A stretch of 31,547 bases of DNA, taken from NCBI RefSeq assembly GCF_001279725.1, contig NZ_LGDE01000444.1, forward strand, positions 1-31,547. Direction: 5' to 3'. Below the pieces are notes generated by a model. That model saw only the letters and a list, made by a program, of their open reading frames with translations. It did no database searches and was not told the DNA's origin. The translations under genes and the position numbers were made by a program. This document shows, piece after piece, positions 7,814 to 15,458 of the stretch (its first letter is position 1; each line of letters begins with the position of its first letter). The stretch is from Streptomyces sp. WM4235. GTDB taxonomy: Bacteria; Actinomycetota; Actinomycetes; Streptomycetales; Streptomycetaceae.

Positions 7814-7831
7814 TGTCCCGTCGACGGGACA
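7814..7831. promoter_or_regulatory. Perfect palindrome upstream of the PaiB-type gene
   Basis: TGTCCCGTCGACGGGACA is an 18 bp perfect palindrome about 112 bases before the GTG at 7944. A version with one change in 17 bases occurs at 16513-16529 upstream of the dimodular NRPS, and a version with one change in 18 occurs at 27939-27956 upstream of the last NRPS. The repetition suggests a shared regulator, not identified here. Confidence 0.5.
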
Positions 7832-7943
7832 GCGGTCAAATGGCATTCCTGATCGGGCTCCGCCCACCCGGAATGCGAATCCCGAATACCCGTGGGCGCG
7901 CCGACTTCGCACCGCAGGGCCACCGAAGGGACGGTTCTTCCCC

Positions 7944-8588
7944 GTGTTCGTACCCGCTTTCTATCGCCAGCCGGAAACCTCGTGGATGGTCGATCTGATC
8001 AGAAACAACCCCCTCGCCCTCATGGTCGCCAACTCGGCAGGCCAGGATGCCCCGTTCGCCACGCACCTGCCGGTCATACCCGATCCGGACGCCGACGGTC
8101 CGTGGGCGCCGGACCTTTCCGGCACGATTCTGCTCGGGCACATGAACAGGGCCAATCCCCACTGGCGCGCCATGGAGACCGGTGATTCGGCGCTGCTTGC
8201 GTTCACCGGCCCGCACGCCTATGTATCACCCACCGTTTACGAAAGGTCCCCGGCGGCGCCCACTTGGAATTTCACCTCGGTCCATGTGCGCGGCAGCATC
8301 GTGAAGATCGAGGACACCGAGGAAACCCTTCACGTCGTGAAGAGCACCGTGCGGGCATTCGAGAAGGATTTCGGAGCCGACTGGGACATGGAGGAATCCC
8401 TCGGGTATTTCCGCCAGATCCTGCCCGGCGTCGGCGCGTTCCGCCTGACGGTGTCGGGAGCCGACGGCATGTTCAAACTGAGTCAGGAACAGGAGCCGGA
8501 GGTCCGTGACCGCGTCCGGCGGGACTTCGGCCGCCGGGACTGCGGCCGGCACCGCGAGACCGCGGCGCTCATGGACCGGCTCGCGTGA
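7944..8588 (+). CDS. FMN-binding negative transcriptional regulator, PaiB family
   Basis: A 214-residue protein beginning VFVPAFYRQPETSWMVDLIR, then NNPLALMVAN, with THLPVI, GHMNRANPHW and YVSPTVYERSPAAPTWNFTS. This is the conserved flavin-binding split-barrel pattern of PaiB-type proteins. Family members bind FMN as dimers and have been called negative regulators of sporulation and protease genes in Bacillus; direct DNA binding is poorly established. The GTG at 7944 fits the family N-terminus and has a purine-rich AAGGGA about 12 bases upstream. In actinomycete clusters such proteins may instead act as flavin enzymes. It lies alone downstream of the 7814-7831 palindrome that also occurs upstream of two NRPS genes. 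Confidence 0.82.
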   Translation: MFVPAFYRQPETSWMVDLIRNNPLALMVANSAGQDAPFATHLPVIPDPDADGPWAPDLSGTILLGHMNRANPHWRAMETGDSALLAFTGPHAYVSPTVYERSPAAPTWNFTSVHVRGSIVKIEDTEETLHVVKSTVRAFEKDFGADWDMEESLGYFRQILPGVGAFRLTVSGADGMFKLSQEQEPEVRDRVRRDFGRRDCGRHRETAALMDRLA

Positions 8589-8674
8589 CGGCGGGCCGCC
8601 GGGGCCAGGGCCCGTACCCCGAGGTCGGGTTCCCGTGGTTGCCGCCACACTCCGGTTGACGGGGTGCGAGGGAC

Positions 8675-8900
8675 TTCGAGATCCGGTACCCGCTTCTGCG
8701 ACCCCGCCGCGGCAGCCGGCGGCGCGGCTCCGACGAGAACACGAACGGTCTGCCGCGGCAGTACCTCGACAAAGGCGCCGAGCGGTGTGTCCACGACCCC
8801 GAGCACCTGGACGCGTAGCCGGCCGGCTCGACCGGTGCCCACGCGAAACGCTCGGCCGGGAACCCCCGGCCGAGCGCCTGCGTCAACTGCCCGGCGGCTG
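8675..8900 (+). pseudogene. Decayed C-terminal end of an IS30-family transposase
   Basis: Three plus-strand frames together recreate the end of an IS30 transposase. TRFCDP is near 8690. SDENTNGLPRQYLDKGAERC, from about 8727, corresponds to the conserved SNENTNGLLRQYFPKGTDLS block that holds the last catalytic glutamate. GRLDRCPRETLGREPPAERL, from about 8820, corresponds to LNxRPRKTLGWETPAERL. Frameshifts separate the blocks and a TAG follows the second, so it cannot encode a working enzyme. No inverted-repeat end was recognised. It marks past insertion at the border of the NRPS region. Confidence 0.68.
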
Positions 8901-9052
8901 CCCCGCGGCCTGGTCAACACCACCACGTGGTGCGCCGGCCACCGGAAACCGTCCGGCTGCTGCGAGACCTGTGTCTCAATGGTGCTTCTGGGGCTGGTGC
9001 CACGCCTGGGGCTACCGGGCTACCGGGCCGTTCGCCCCGGCGGTGGTGCGGG

Positions 9053-9730
9053 TCACGCACTGAGGCCCGCACGTTCCTCCTCCTCCAGTGTCCGCTCCGC
9101 GGCCCGGTCGAGGGTGGCGAGCACCCACTGCTCGAAGTCGATGCCCGACCGTGCGGCCGCCCGGTGCCACCACTGGATCCGATGGCCGGGCAGGGCCAGT
9201 TGTCGCGTCGGCTCGGCCGGCTTGTGCGCGCCGATCCCCTCCCGGCGTCCGAGCCGGACGGCGTTGCGCAGCTGCTTGGTCGTCCACTCCATCTGCTCGG
9301 CCCGATCCAGCCACGTCTCCTGTTCCTCCGCGGACAGGGACGCCAGCTCCGCGTGATGCTGGAAGGTGAGCGCCGCCCGGCGCCGTCGTAAGTCGAAGCG
9401 CCTGGACACCCACGCGTAGTTGCGGAGCGTCTGGTACTGCAGGCCCGCGGCCCGGAGGCCGCGCTGGTAGCGGTCGGTGTAGTGGTCCTTGCCGTACACC
9501 AGCCAGTCACCGAGCCACCAGGACGAGGAGTTCACGATGCCGGAAAGCTGGCGTCCGGCCCGTTCCCAGTCGTCGAAGGTCAGTCCGGCCGGTATCCGCA
9601 GACCCACGTTCGTCGTGAGTACCTGGCTGCGGGGTGCGGAGCCCTCCGCTCTTCGCTGGCACGGCACGGTCTCCGAACGCTTGCCGAAGTGCGCGACCTT
9701 GGATCCGTCTCTGTCGGCGGACTCGTTCAT
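9053..9730 (-). CDS. LmbU-family transcriptional regulator
   Basis: A 225-residue protein with the LmbU signature. SQVLTTNVGLRIPAGLTFDD and WERAGRQLSGIVNSSSWWLG are followed by DWLVYGKDHYTDRYQRGLRA, GLQYQTLRNYAWVSRRFDL and FQHHAELASLSAEEQETWLD. LmbU, first known from the lincomycin cluster, is a cluster-situated DNA-binding activator, and relatives occur in many actinomycete biosynthetic clusters. ATG 9730 has GGAGG eight bases upstream. Transcription runs away from the NRPS genes, with a 926-base gap upstream. By position and family it is the best candidate for the pathway-specific regulator in the window. The divergence from known members and its target sites cannot be assessed here. Confidence 0.87.
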   Translation of the reverse strand: MNESADRDGSKVAHFGKRSETVPCQRRAEGSAPRSQVLTTNVGLRIPAGLTFDDWERAGRQLSGIVNSSSWWLGDWLVYGKDHYTDRYQRGLRAAGLQYQTLRNYAWVSRRFDLRRRRAALTFQHHAELASLSAEEQETWLDRAEQMEWTTKQLRNAVRLGRREGIGAHKPAEPTRQLALPGHRIQWWHRAAARSGIDFEQWVLATLDRAAERTLEEEERAGLSA

Positions 9731-10656
9731 CCTTAGATCCTCCCGTGTGGATGTGGCGTGCATGGCGTCGGAGCACGGCCGGCCCCCATCAGGGCAGGGC
9801 GGGGTGCTCGTATCGGGGTGGGGCATCGGTGGAGGGCGCGTGCTGCCTCGGGGACCGGCCGGGTGCCGTTCCCGTCAACGGCTTGAAGACGGACCGAGGC
9901 CCGATGATTCCCGCGCGCCCCGGATTCCGGTCGCGGGCCCCGGGGGCGGGACGAGGGGCGTGGCCCCGTGCGTCAGGCGCGGGGTGTCCGGGGCGCGGTG
10001 TCCGGGGCGCGGCGCCGCCCCGCCGCCCGCCGGCCGCGGTCATGCGTCGGTCTCTTCGTCGCCGCGTACGCCCTGACCACAAGTCCTCCCCCGACTTGGC
10101 AGCTTCCGGCAGGCTGTTGCCCTCGATATCGAGCGGACCTCGAGGACGCGCCCGAAAGACCGTTCCAGTAGAACCCGCCACCGTCGCAATGTTCAAGGAA
10201 CGTGCCCGTCGGCCGGACACAGTCGTCGGGCCGGTGCCGGCCCTCGCCGCGCGGGTAGGGCGGCCGTGGATACGGATGCTCGGATTCCGCCTCCGGGGCA
10301 AGCCGATCCAGTCATCCGGAAGATCGGATTCCGCCACAGGGGGAGGGCTGGAGGGCAAGGAAGGGCCGCGGCCGACCACGGCCGGGACGGCGTGCGGGGC
10401 GCGCGGAGCGCGGAGCGTGCGCGAAGGGGCGTCGGCCCGGGGGTGGTGGGGCGTGCGCTCACGCGGACGGGGGGCGTGCGGCGTCGGCCCGGCGGCGGTG
10501 GGGCGTGCGCCTCACGCGGAGGGAGGGTGTGCGCTCACGCGGACGGGGTGTGCGCCTCGCGCGGAGGGAGGGCGGTGCCCCGCACGCTCCGCGGCCCGCG
10601 CGGCGCACACGACCGGACCGGTCAGTCCCGCGCGGGCGGCGCCGGGGGCCGCGGGG
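9731..10656. other. Long gene-free region upstream of the LmbU-type gene
   Basis: More than 900 bases with no convincing gene; open frames are low-complexity Arg/Gly/Ala/Pro shadows. It contains a tandem repeat of GCGCGGTGTCCGGG-like units (about 9977-10012), a less GC-rich segment (about 10075-10200) and a degenerate G-rich repeat array (about 10432-10575). On the minus strand TTGAAC (about 10194) with TCTACT 18 bases on is a possible promoter pointing to the LmbU-type gene, about 450 bases from its start. GACCGG-A-CCGGTC near 10611-10623 may be a weak terminator for the gene at 10657. Confidence 0.45.
10432..10575. repeat. Degenerate G-rich tandem repeats
   Basis: Four imperfect units share the core GTGCGC(C)TCACGCGGA followed by CGGGG or GGGAGGG. 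The first two also share a GTCGGCCCGG leader and GGTGGGGC, giving a longer unit of about 50 bases. The G-rich strand is the plus strand. Possible roles include a G-quadruplex-forming or topological element, or simple slippage products. No family is recognised. Confidence 0.5.
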
Positions 10657-11184
10657 TCACTTCACCCAGCCCGTGTAGCTCTGGCCGCCGTGTGGCGCGC
10701 GCGGTTCGGGGCGGCGGCCCGGCTCCTCGTGGCCGAGCATCCCCGAAGCCGCCCGGACGAGCCAGGCGTTGACCGACAGGCCCTCCCGGCCGGCCGCCTC
10801 CTCGATCCTGGCCTTCAGCTGCTCGGGCGGACGGAAGTTGATGCGGGAAGTGGCGCCGTCCTTCGCGGCGCTGCCGACGGGCAGTGGCGGCAGTGCGACG
10901 TCGAGCGGCTGCGCGGCGGGGCCCCCGGCCGGATCCTCGGACGGCGGGAGGGTGACGACGAAACGCGGGTCGAGGCCACGCAGCCGGACCTCGACGGAGC
11001 CCGGGGCGAGCTCCCGGGTGATCTCGTCCGCGGCCGCCGACAGGGCGTCGAGCAGGACCAGCCGGACGGCGGAGTTCAGCGGCGCGACCAGCCGTTCGGC
11101 GACTTCGCGCGTCTGCGCGTCGCCCGCCTCCGCGGCGGTCACCAGTTCCTGCCGCAGATCGTCGACATAGCGCATGAGTTCCAT
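10657..11184 (-). CDS. HicB/Arc-like ribbon-helix-helix protein with conserved N-terminal domain
   Basis: A 175-residue protein. Residues 1-80 (MELMRYVDDLRQELVTAAEA through ELAPGSVEVRLRGLDPRFVV) are the same domain as in the gene at 6769-7368. Residues about 115-155 (INFRPPEQLKARIEEAAGRE, then GLSVNAWLVRAASGML) form a ribbon-helix-helix motif as in HicB antitoxins and Arc-like repressors: a beta strand, then two helices with the SVNAWLVRA signature. No HicA toxin gene is adjacent, so a DNA-binding regulator is more likely than a toxin-antitoxin partner. ATG 11184 has a GAGGA-like site upstream. It follows the stand-alone threonine NRPS on the same strand after 75 bases and may be the last gene of that operon. 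Confidence 0.78.
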   Translation of the reverse strand: MELMRYVDDLRQELVTAAEAGDAQTREVAERLVAPLNSAVRLVLLDALSAAADEITRELAPGSVEVRLRGLDPRFVVTLPPSEDPAGGPAAQPLDVALPPLPVGSAAKDGATSRINFRPPEQLKARIEEAAGREGLSVNAWLVRAASGMLGHEEPGRRPEPRAPHGGQSYTGWVK

Positions 11185-11259
11185 GGCGTCATCCTCACGC
11201 TGACGTGGGGCGACGTGCAAGTCGCCCGGCCCGGGCGGCCGGGTCGGCCGAGCGCCGGG

Positions 11260-14200
11260 CTACGCCGGCACCCCGGGCCGTGCGGCGTCGTCCGTGCCGC
11301 CGACCAGTCCCTCGACGAACGTGACGAACAGGGCCGCGGTGGAGTGGGTGTAGAAGTCGCGGACCGTCACGCGGGGCAGACCCCGCTCGCGCAGGGCGCC
11401 GAGCGCGTGCACGACCAGGAGCGAGTTGCCGCCGAGCTCGAAGAAGTTGTCCTCCGGGGTCACCTCGCGGCGCAGGCACGCGCTCCAGACCTCCAGCACC
11501 ACCTTCGCCACACCACCTCCCTGGCCGGGGGAGTCCGCGCCGGGTGCGCCGGTCGTGGGGTCGTCGGCCGGGTTCCTCGCCGAGCCGGATCCGACGCCGC
11601 TCGCCCGTGCTGCCGCTCCGGCCGCCGCTGCCGCTCCGGCCGCTCCGGCCGCGGCGGGCGCGGGGAGTCGGGCGACATCGGGCTTGCCGTTGGCGGTCAG
11701 GGGGATGGCGGGCAGGACGGTGAGCGTCGAGGGGACCATGTACTCGGGCAGGATGCGGCGGGCTTCGTCGAGCAGCCCGCGCGGAGCGGTCGCGTTGTCG
11801 TGCTCCTCGGCGAGGACCACGTACGCGTCGATCCTCGCGCCCCCAGGACCGCCCCCAGGACCGCCCGCCGGACCGCCTCCCGGACCGCCTCCCGGACCAC
11901 CCGCCGGACCGCCTCCCGGACCGTCCGCCGGCTCCCCGGGCGGATCCTGGGCGACCACGACGAGCGCGGCGTCCACGCCGGGGGCCGCGGCGAGTACGGA
12001 CCGGATCTCGTCCAGCTCGATCCGGTGCCCGCGGACCTTGACCTGGTTGTCCAGCCTGCCGAGGTGGTCGAGTCGGCCGTCGGGGTGCAACCGGCCCTTG
12101 TCGCCGCTGCGGTAGAGACGTTCCCCGGTGACCGGATCGGTGACGAAGCGCTGCGCCGTCAGCTCCGCGCGGCCCAGGTAGCCGTGGGCCAGGCCCGCCC
12201 CGCCGACGTGGATCTCGCCCGCCGCCCCCGGCGGCAGCAGCCGGCCGCGCGCGTCGCGGACCGACAGCGACCAGCCCGGCAGGGCATGGCCCACCGACCG
12301 GGACCCGGCCGCGAGTTCGGCGGGGGTGACGGACTGCGCGGTGACGTGAACGGTGGTCTCGGTGATGCCGAACATGTTCACCACCCGGCAGAGGGCGGGG
12401 GAGTGGCGGGCGAACCACGGCCCCAGGACCCGTACGTCCAGCGGCTCGCCACCGAAGATCAGCAGCCTGACCGCCAGGTCCCGGCCCGCGGACCGGTCGG
12501 TACGCACGAGCGGGGTGAAGGCGGACGGGGTCTGGTTGAGCACGGTGACCCGCTCCTCGGCCAGCAGCCGGTGGAACTCCTCCGTGTCGCGCGTGGTCCA
12601 GTACGGGACGACGACCAGTCGGCCCCCGGTCAGCAGGCAACCCCACATCTCCCACACCGAGAAGTCGAAGGCGGTGGAGTGGAAGAGGGTCCACACGTCG
12701 TCCGGGCCCAGCGCGAAGTCGGCGGAAGTGGCGTCGAGCAGCGCGGTGACGTTGCGGTGCGGGATGACGACCCCCTTGGGGCGGCCGGTCGAACCCGAGG
12801 TGTAGATCACGTACGCGGCGTCGTCCGCCCCGTCCGCCCCGTCCGCCCCGGACGTGGAAGCGGCTCGCGGGGAGGGCGGGAGCGGCGTGCGGGCCAGGTC
12901 CTCGACATCGGCCACCTGGACGCCGGGTACGGCCGGAAGGTGACCGGGATCGCCGATCACGACCGGGACCCCCGCGTCCTCGACGGTGTACCGCAACCGG
13001 TCCTGTGGGTACCGGAAGTCCATGGGGACGTACGCGCAGCCCGCCCGCAGGATGCCCAGCAACGCCGCGACGAGCGGCGTACCGCGGTCGAGGCAGACGC
13101 CCACCAGGCTGCCGGGGGAGACGCCGCGGGCCCACAGCCCGGCGGCGATCGCGTCGGCCCGATCCTGTAGTTGGCGATACGTCAGTGTCGTGGTGCCGTC
13201 CGTGACGGCGACGGAGTCCGGCGAGCGGCGCGCCACTTCCTCGAAGCGCCGGTCGATCCGCGGCGCGGCCGGGCGCGCCCGGCCGTCCGTCCCCGGGCGT
13301 TCCCCGCCGGCGGGCACCGGGGTTCCGAGGCCGCCGCGCCGCAGCACTTCCGCCGCCTCCGACGGTGCCAGCAGGGGCAGTGCCGTCAGGGGGCGGTCGT
13401 CGTCCGTCGCGAGCCGGCCCGCGGCGCGTTCCACCGCGGCGCAGAAGTGCTCCACGACCTCGGGGGCGAACACGCCCTCGTCGTACCAGGCGGACGCCCG
13501 CACGGTGCCGTCCGTGCCCTGTGCGCAGTGCAGGGCGAGCGGAAAGACCGGCGCCAGCGCGGGCAGGTGGGCGCCGGACTCCTCGGCGGCGGTGGCCACC
13601 ACCACCCCCACCGCGGGCAGCGCCTCGACGTCGGCGGCCCGGGCGGCGGCCGACAGCGCGGGCGCACCCGCGTCCTCGTCCACCGGGCCGATCCGAAGGA
13701 CGGCCAACCCGTCGCCGTCCCGCCGGGTGTCCAGCAGGCCCACCTCCGCTTCGGGCTCGCCGGTGTACCGCGTGAGCGTCAGGGCCACGGCGGCGAGCAG
13801 CAGGCCCGAGTCCAGGGCGCCGCGGGGCAGGGCCAGGGCGCGGGCGCTGGTCACGCCGTGCCGGCCCGGGTCGCCGAGCCCCCAGTCGACGTGCGGCCGG
13901 CGGCCCCCGCGGGCCGTACCGGCGGGGGAGGGGACGTCCGTCGCGGCACCGGTGGATTCCCCGACAACCGTGGCCGCCGCGCCGGGTACGACGCCCGCAC
14001 CGGCGACGGCGACGGCGGCGGTGCCGTCGGCTCGGCCGGCGCCGCGCGCCGCGCCGGTACGCCCGTCGGCCGGGGGGCGCGCCCGCCCGGTCGCCACGTC
14101 CGCCAGTCGGCGCAGCGCGGTCGCCGGCACGGCGGACCGTTCCGCGACGAGGACCAGGTGCGCCGTGCCGTCGGTGTGGCTCAGCAGCGTGGCGCGTACC

Positions 14201-14553
14201 GGGGAGAGCCCGGCCCGGACCGGGCGCAGCGCCTCGCGGTGCAGCCGCTCCCGCGCGACCGCCCCCTCCGCGGGGGCCGGCACGGCCGTCTCCCACAGGC
14301 GGATGCCCTCCCCGGCGCCGCCGTTGACCGGCGAAGGTGCCGTGTCGGCCAGGCGTCGGCGCAGTGCGGCGGCGTCCGCCGGGGCCGGCAGCGGCACGAC
14401 CAGCGCGTGACAGTCCCGACCCCGGGCGGACAGCGGTCGGCCCGAGGGCAGGATCGCGTCCCAGAGGGGCGGGGTCCCGGGCTCCGCGTCCGCGGGGCGG
14501 GGTCGCTCCGCGGCCAGGACCGCCGGGTGCGGGGGTGCGGTCGGTGTCACCAT
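11260..14553 (-). CDS. Stand-alone NRPS: degenerate C domain, threonine adenylation domain, carrier domain
   Basis: A 1097-residue protein. Residues 1-425 align only loosely with a condensation domain; where HHxxxDG is expected it reads VAERSAVPA, so this part is probably inactive. The adenylation domain (about 430-960) is intact, with [42 protein letters not shown] and NGKPD. Reading the specificity pocket by eye gives DFWNIGMVHK, the well-established code for L-threonine. A Gly/Pro repeat interrupts it at 873-905. After an Ala-rich linker, the carrier domain has FFELGGNSL near 1039. There is no thioesterase or C-terminal condensation domain, so threonine would be presented on the carrier to other enzymes, as in SyrB1-type A-T proteins. 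ATG 14553 has AGGAG eight bases upstream. It follows the SDR gene by 59 bases. Confidence 0.9.
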   Translation of the reverse strand: MVTPTAPPHPAVLAAERPRPADAEPGTPPLWDAILPSGRPLSARGRDCHALVVPLPAPADAAALRRRLADTAPSPVNGGAGEGIRLWETAVPAPAEGAVARERLHREALRPVRAGLSPVRATLLSHTDGTAHLVLVAERSAVPATALRRLADVATGRARPPADGRTGAARGAGRADGTAAVAVAGAGVVPGAAATVVGESTGAATDVPSPAGTARGGRRPHVDWGLGDPGRHGVTSARALALPRGALDSGLLLAAVALTLTRYTGEPEAEVGLLDTRRDGDGLAVLRIGPVDEDAGAPALSAAARAADVEALPAVGVVVATAAEESGAHLPALAPVFPLALHCAQGTDGTVRASAWYDEGVFAPEVVEHFCAAVERAAGRLATDDDRPLTALPLLAPSEAAEVLRRGGLGTPVPAGGERPGTDGRARPAAPRIDRRFEEVARRSPDSVAVTDGTTTLTYRQLQDRADAIAAGLWARGVSPGSLVGVCLDRGTPLVAALLGILRAGCAYVPMDFRYPQDRLRYTVEDAGVPVVIGDPGHLPAVPGVQVADVEDLARTPLPPSPRAASTSGADGADGADDAAYVIYTSGSTGRPKGVVIPHRNVTALLDATSADFALGPDDVWTLFHSTAFDFSVWEMWGCLLTGGRLVVVPYWTTRDTEEFHRLLAEERVTVLNQTPSAFTPLVRTDRSAGRDLAVRLLIFGGEPLDVRVLGPWFARHSPALCRVVNMFGITETTVHVTAQSVTPAELAAGSRSVGHALPGWSLSVRDARGRLLPPGAAGEIHVGGAGLAHGYLGRAELTAQRFVTDPVTGERLYRSGDKGRLHPDGRLDHLGRLDNQVKVRGHRIELDEIRSVLAAAPGVDAALVVVAQDPPGEPADGPGGGPAGGPGGGPGGGPAGGPGGGPGGARIDAYVVLAEEHDNATAPRGLLDEARRILPEYMVPSTLTVLPAIPLTANGKPDVARLPAPAAAGAAGAAAAAGAAARASGVGSGSARNPADDPTTGAPGADSPGQGGGVAKVVLEVWSACLRREVTPEDNFFELGGNSLLVVHALGALRERGLPRVTVRDFYTHSTAALFVTFVEGLVGGTDDAARPGVPA
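11839..11935 (-). repeat. Gly-Pro minisatellite inside the threonine adenylation domain
   Basis: About eight in-frame 9-12 base units of the GGxGGxCCx type encode a run of GGGP and AGGP motifs (residues about 873-905 of the NRPS). It lies in the C-terminal subdomain after VKVRGHRIE, between core motifs A8 and A9, where most adenylation domains have only a short loop. The frame is preserved, so the enzyme may tolerate it as a flexible surface loop. Such arrays change length easily by slippage. Confidence 0.75.
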
Positions 14554-14612
14554 GATCGGGTCTCCTGCCGGGGTCGGAGCGGTGGGATGGCTGAACGCCT
14601 GCGCCGGGGTGC

Positions 14613-15452
14613 TCACCTGCTCGTGAACCCTCCGTCCACGGTGATCACCGAGCCGGTGACCTGTCGTGTGTCGTCGCCGGCGAGCCAGGTGGCCGCGCCC
14701 GCGACGTCGGAGGTCTCCACGAACGCGTTCATCGGCTGGTCGCGAAGGAAGATCTCCTCGTACTGGCCGGCGGGCACGTCCAGCGAACGGGCGATCTCGG
14801 CCAGCATCCGGCCCTCGACCAGCGGGTTGTCGCGCACCGAACCCGGGCAGAGCGCGTTGACCCGCACCCGGTGCGGGGCGTAGTCGAGCGCCGCCGCCTT
14901 CGTCAGTCCGACGAGGCCGTGCTTGGCGGCGACGTACCCGCTGAAGTGCCGGTACCCGACGAGTCCCGCGGTGGAGGCGACGTTGACGATGCTCCCGGAC
15001 CGCTGTTTCACCATCACCGGAGCCAGCGCTTTGATCATTCGCCAGGCGCCGGTCAGGTCGACGTCCAGCATCAGGGCCCAGTCGGCCTCGTCGATCTCGT
15101 CCAACACCAGACCCGAAGGTGCGGCGATCCCCGCGTTGTTGACCAGGACGTCCACTGCGTGGAACCGCTCCAGCACCTCCGTGACGGCCTCCCGGACCCG
15201 GACCGGATCGCGCACGTCCACCCGCGCCGTGACCACCGCGGCCCCGGCCCGCTCGCACAGCGCGGCCGTGTGCTCCAACTGCTCAGGGCTGCCGAGCGGG
15301 TAGCCCACGGCGGGCAGGTCGCCCGCGATGTCGAACAGCGCGACGTCGGCCCCCTCCCGCGCGAACCGGACCGCGCACTCCCTGCCGATCCCGCGGGCCG
15401 CGCCCGTGATCACCGCGGTCTTGCCCTCCAGCAACCCCGTCCCGGTACCCAC
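14613..15452 (-). CDS. Short-chain dehydrogenase/reductase with mycofactocin-type insert
   Basis: A 279-residue classical SDR. TGAARGIG (16-23) binds the nucleotide, NNAG is at 105-108, and the catalytic residues are Ser160, Tyr173 and Lys177 (YVAAKHG). After the second strand there is an insertion (VGYPLGSPEQLEHTAALCER) like that in mycofactocin-associated nicotinoprotein SDRs, which hold NAD(H) tightly and pass electrons to mycofactocin. The fold and active site are seen; the cofactor link is family inference. It is flanked by the thioesterase gene (six-base gap upstream) and the threonine NRPS, so oxidation of the threonine beta-hydroxyl while bound to the carrier is an attractive role. 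GTG 15452 has GGGAG just upstream, within the end of the preceding gene. Confidence 0.87.
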   Translation of the reverse strand: MGTGTGLLEGKTAVITGAARGIGRECAVRFAREGADVALFDIAGDLPAVGYPLGSPEQLEHTAALCERAGAAVVTARVDVRDPVRVREAVTEVLERFHAVDVLVNNAGIAAPSGLVLDEIDEADWALMLDVDLTGAWRMIKALAPVMVKQRSGSIVNVASTAGLVGYRHFSGYVAAKHGLVGLTKAAALDYAPHRVRVNALCPGSVRDNPLVEGRMLAEIARSLDVPAGQYEEIFLRDQPMNAFVETSDVAGAATWLAGDDTRQVTGSVITVDGGFTSR

Positions 15453-15458
15453 GCCGGA

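Larger units (their letters stand above)
7378..7943. other. Divergent intergenic region with repeats and a palindrome
   Basis: This gap of about 570 bases separates the minus-strand fusion gene from the plus-strand PaiB-type gene. It holds an AT-richer segment, an (ACCGC)n microsatellite at about 7615-7640, a pair of 22 bp direct repeats (7638-7691) and a perfect palindrome (7814-7831). Open frames crossing it show only repeat-derived Arg/Pro/His-rich sequence, so I see no gene. Confidence 0.55.

Noticed and set aside
10080..10193. Small minus-strand peptide starting near 10193 (NIATVAGSTGTVFRARPRG)
   Set aside because: It lies in a less GC-rich segment but has no nearby stop, no clear ribosome binding site and no known family; more likely a promoter region.
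10657..11184. Toxin-antitoxin pair with a HicB-like antitoxin
   Set aside because: No HicA-type small toxin gene lies next to it; the protein fits a ribbon-helix-helix regulator better.
9634..13170. Long plus-strand open frame crossing the gene-free region and the threonine NRPS
   Set aside because: Repetitive Arg/Gly/Ala/Pro content and antisense to two clearly coding genes.
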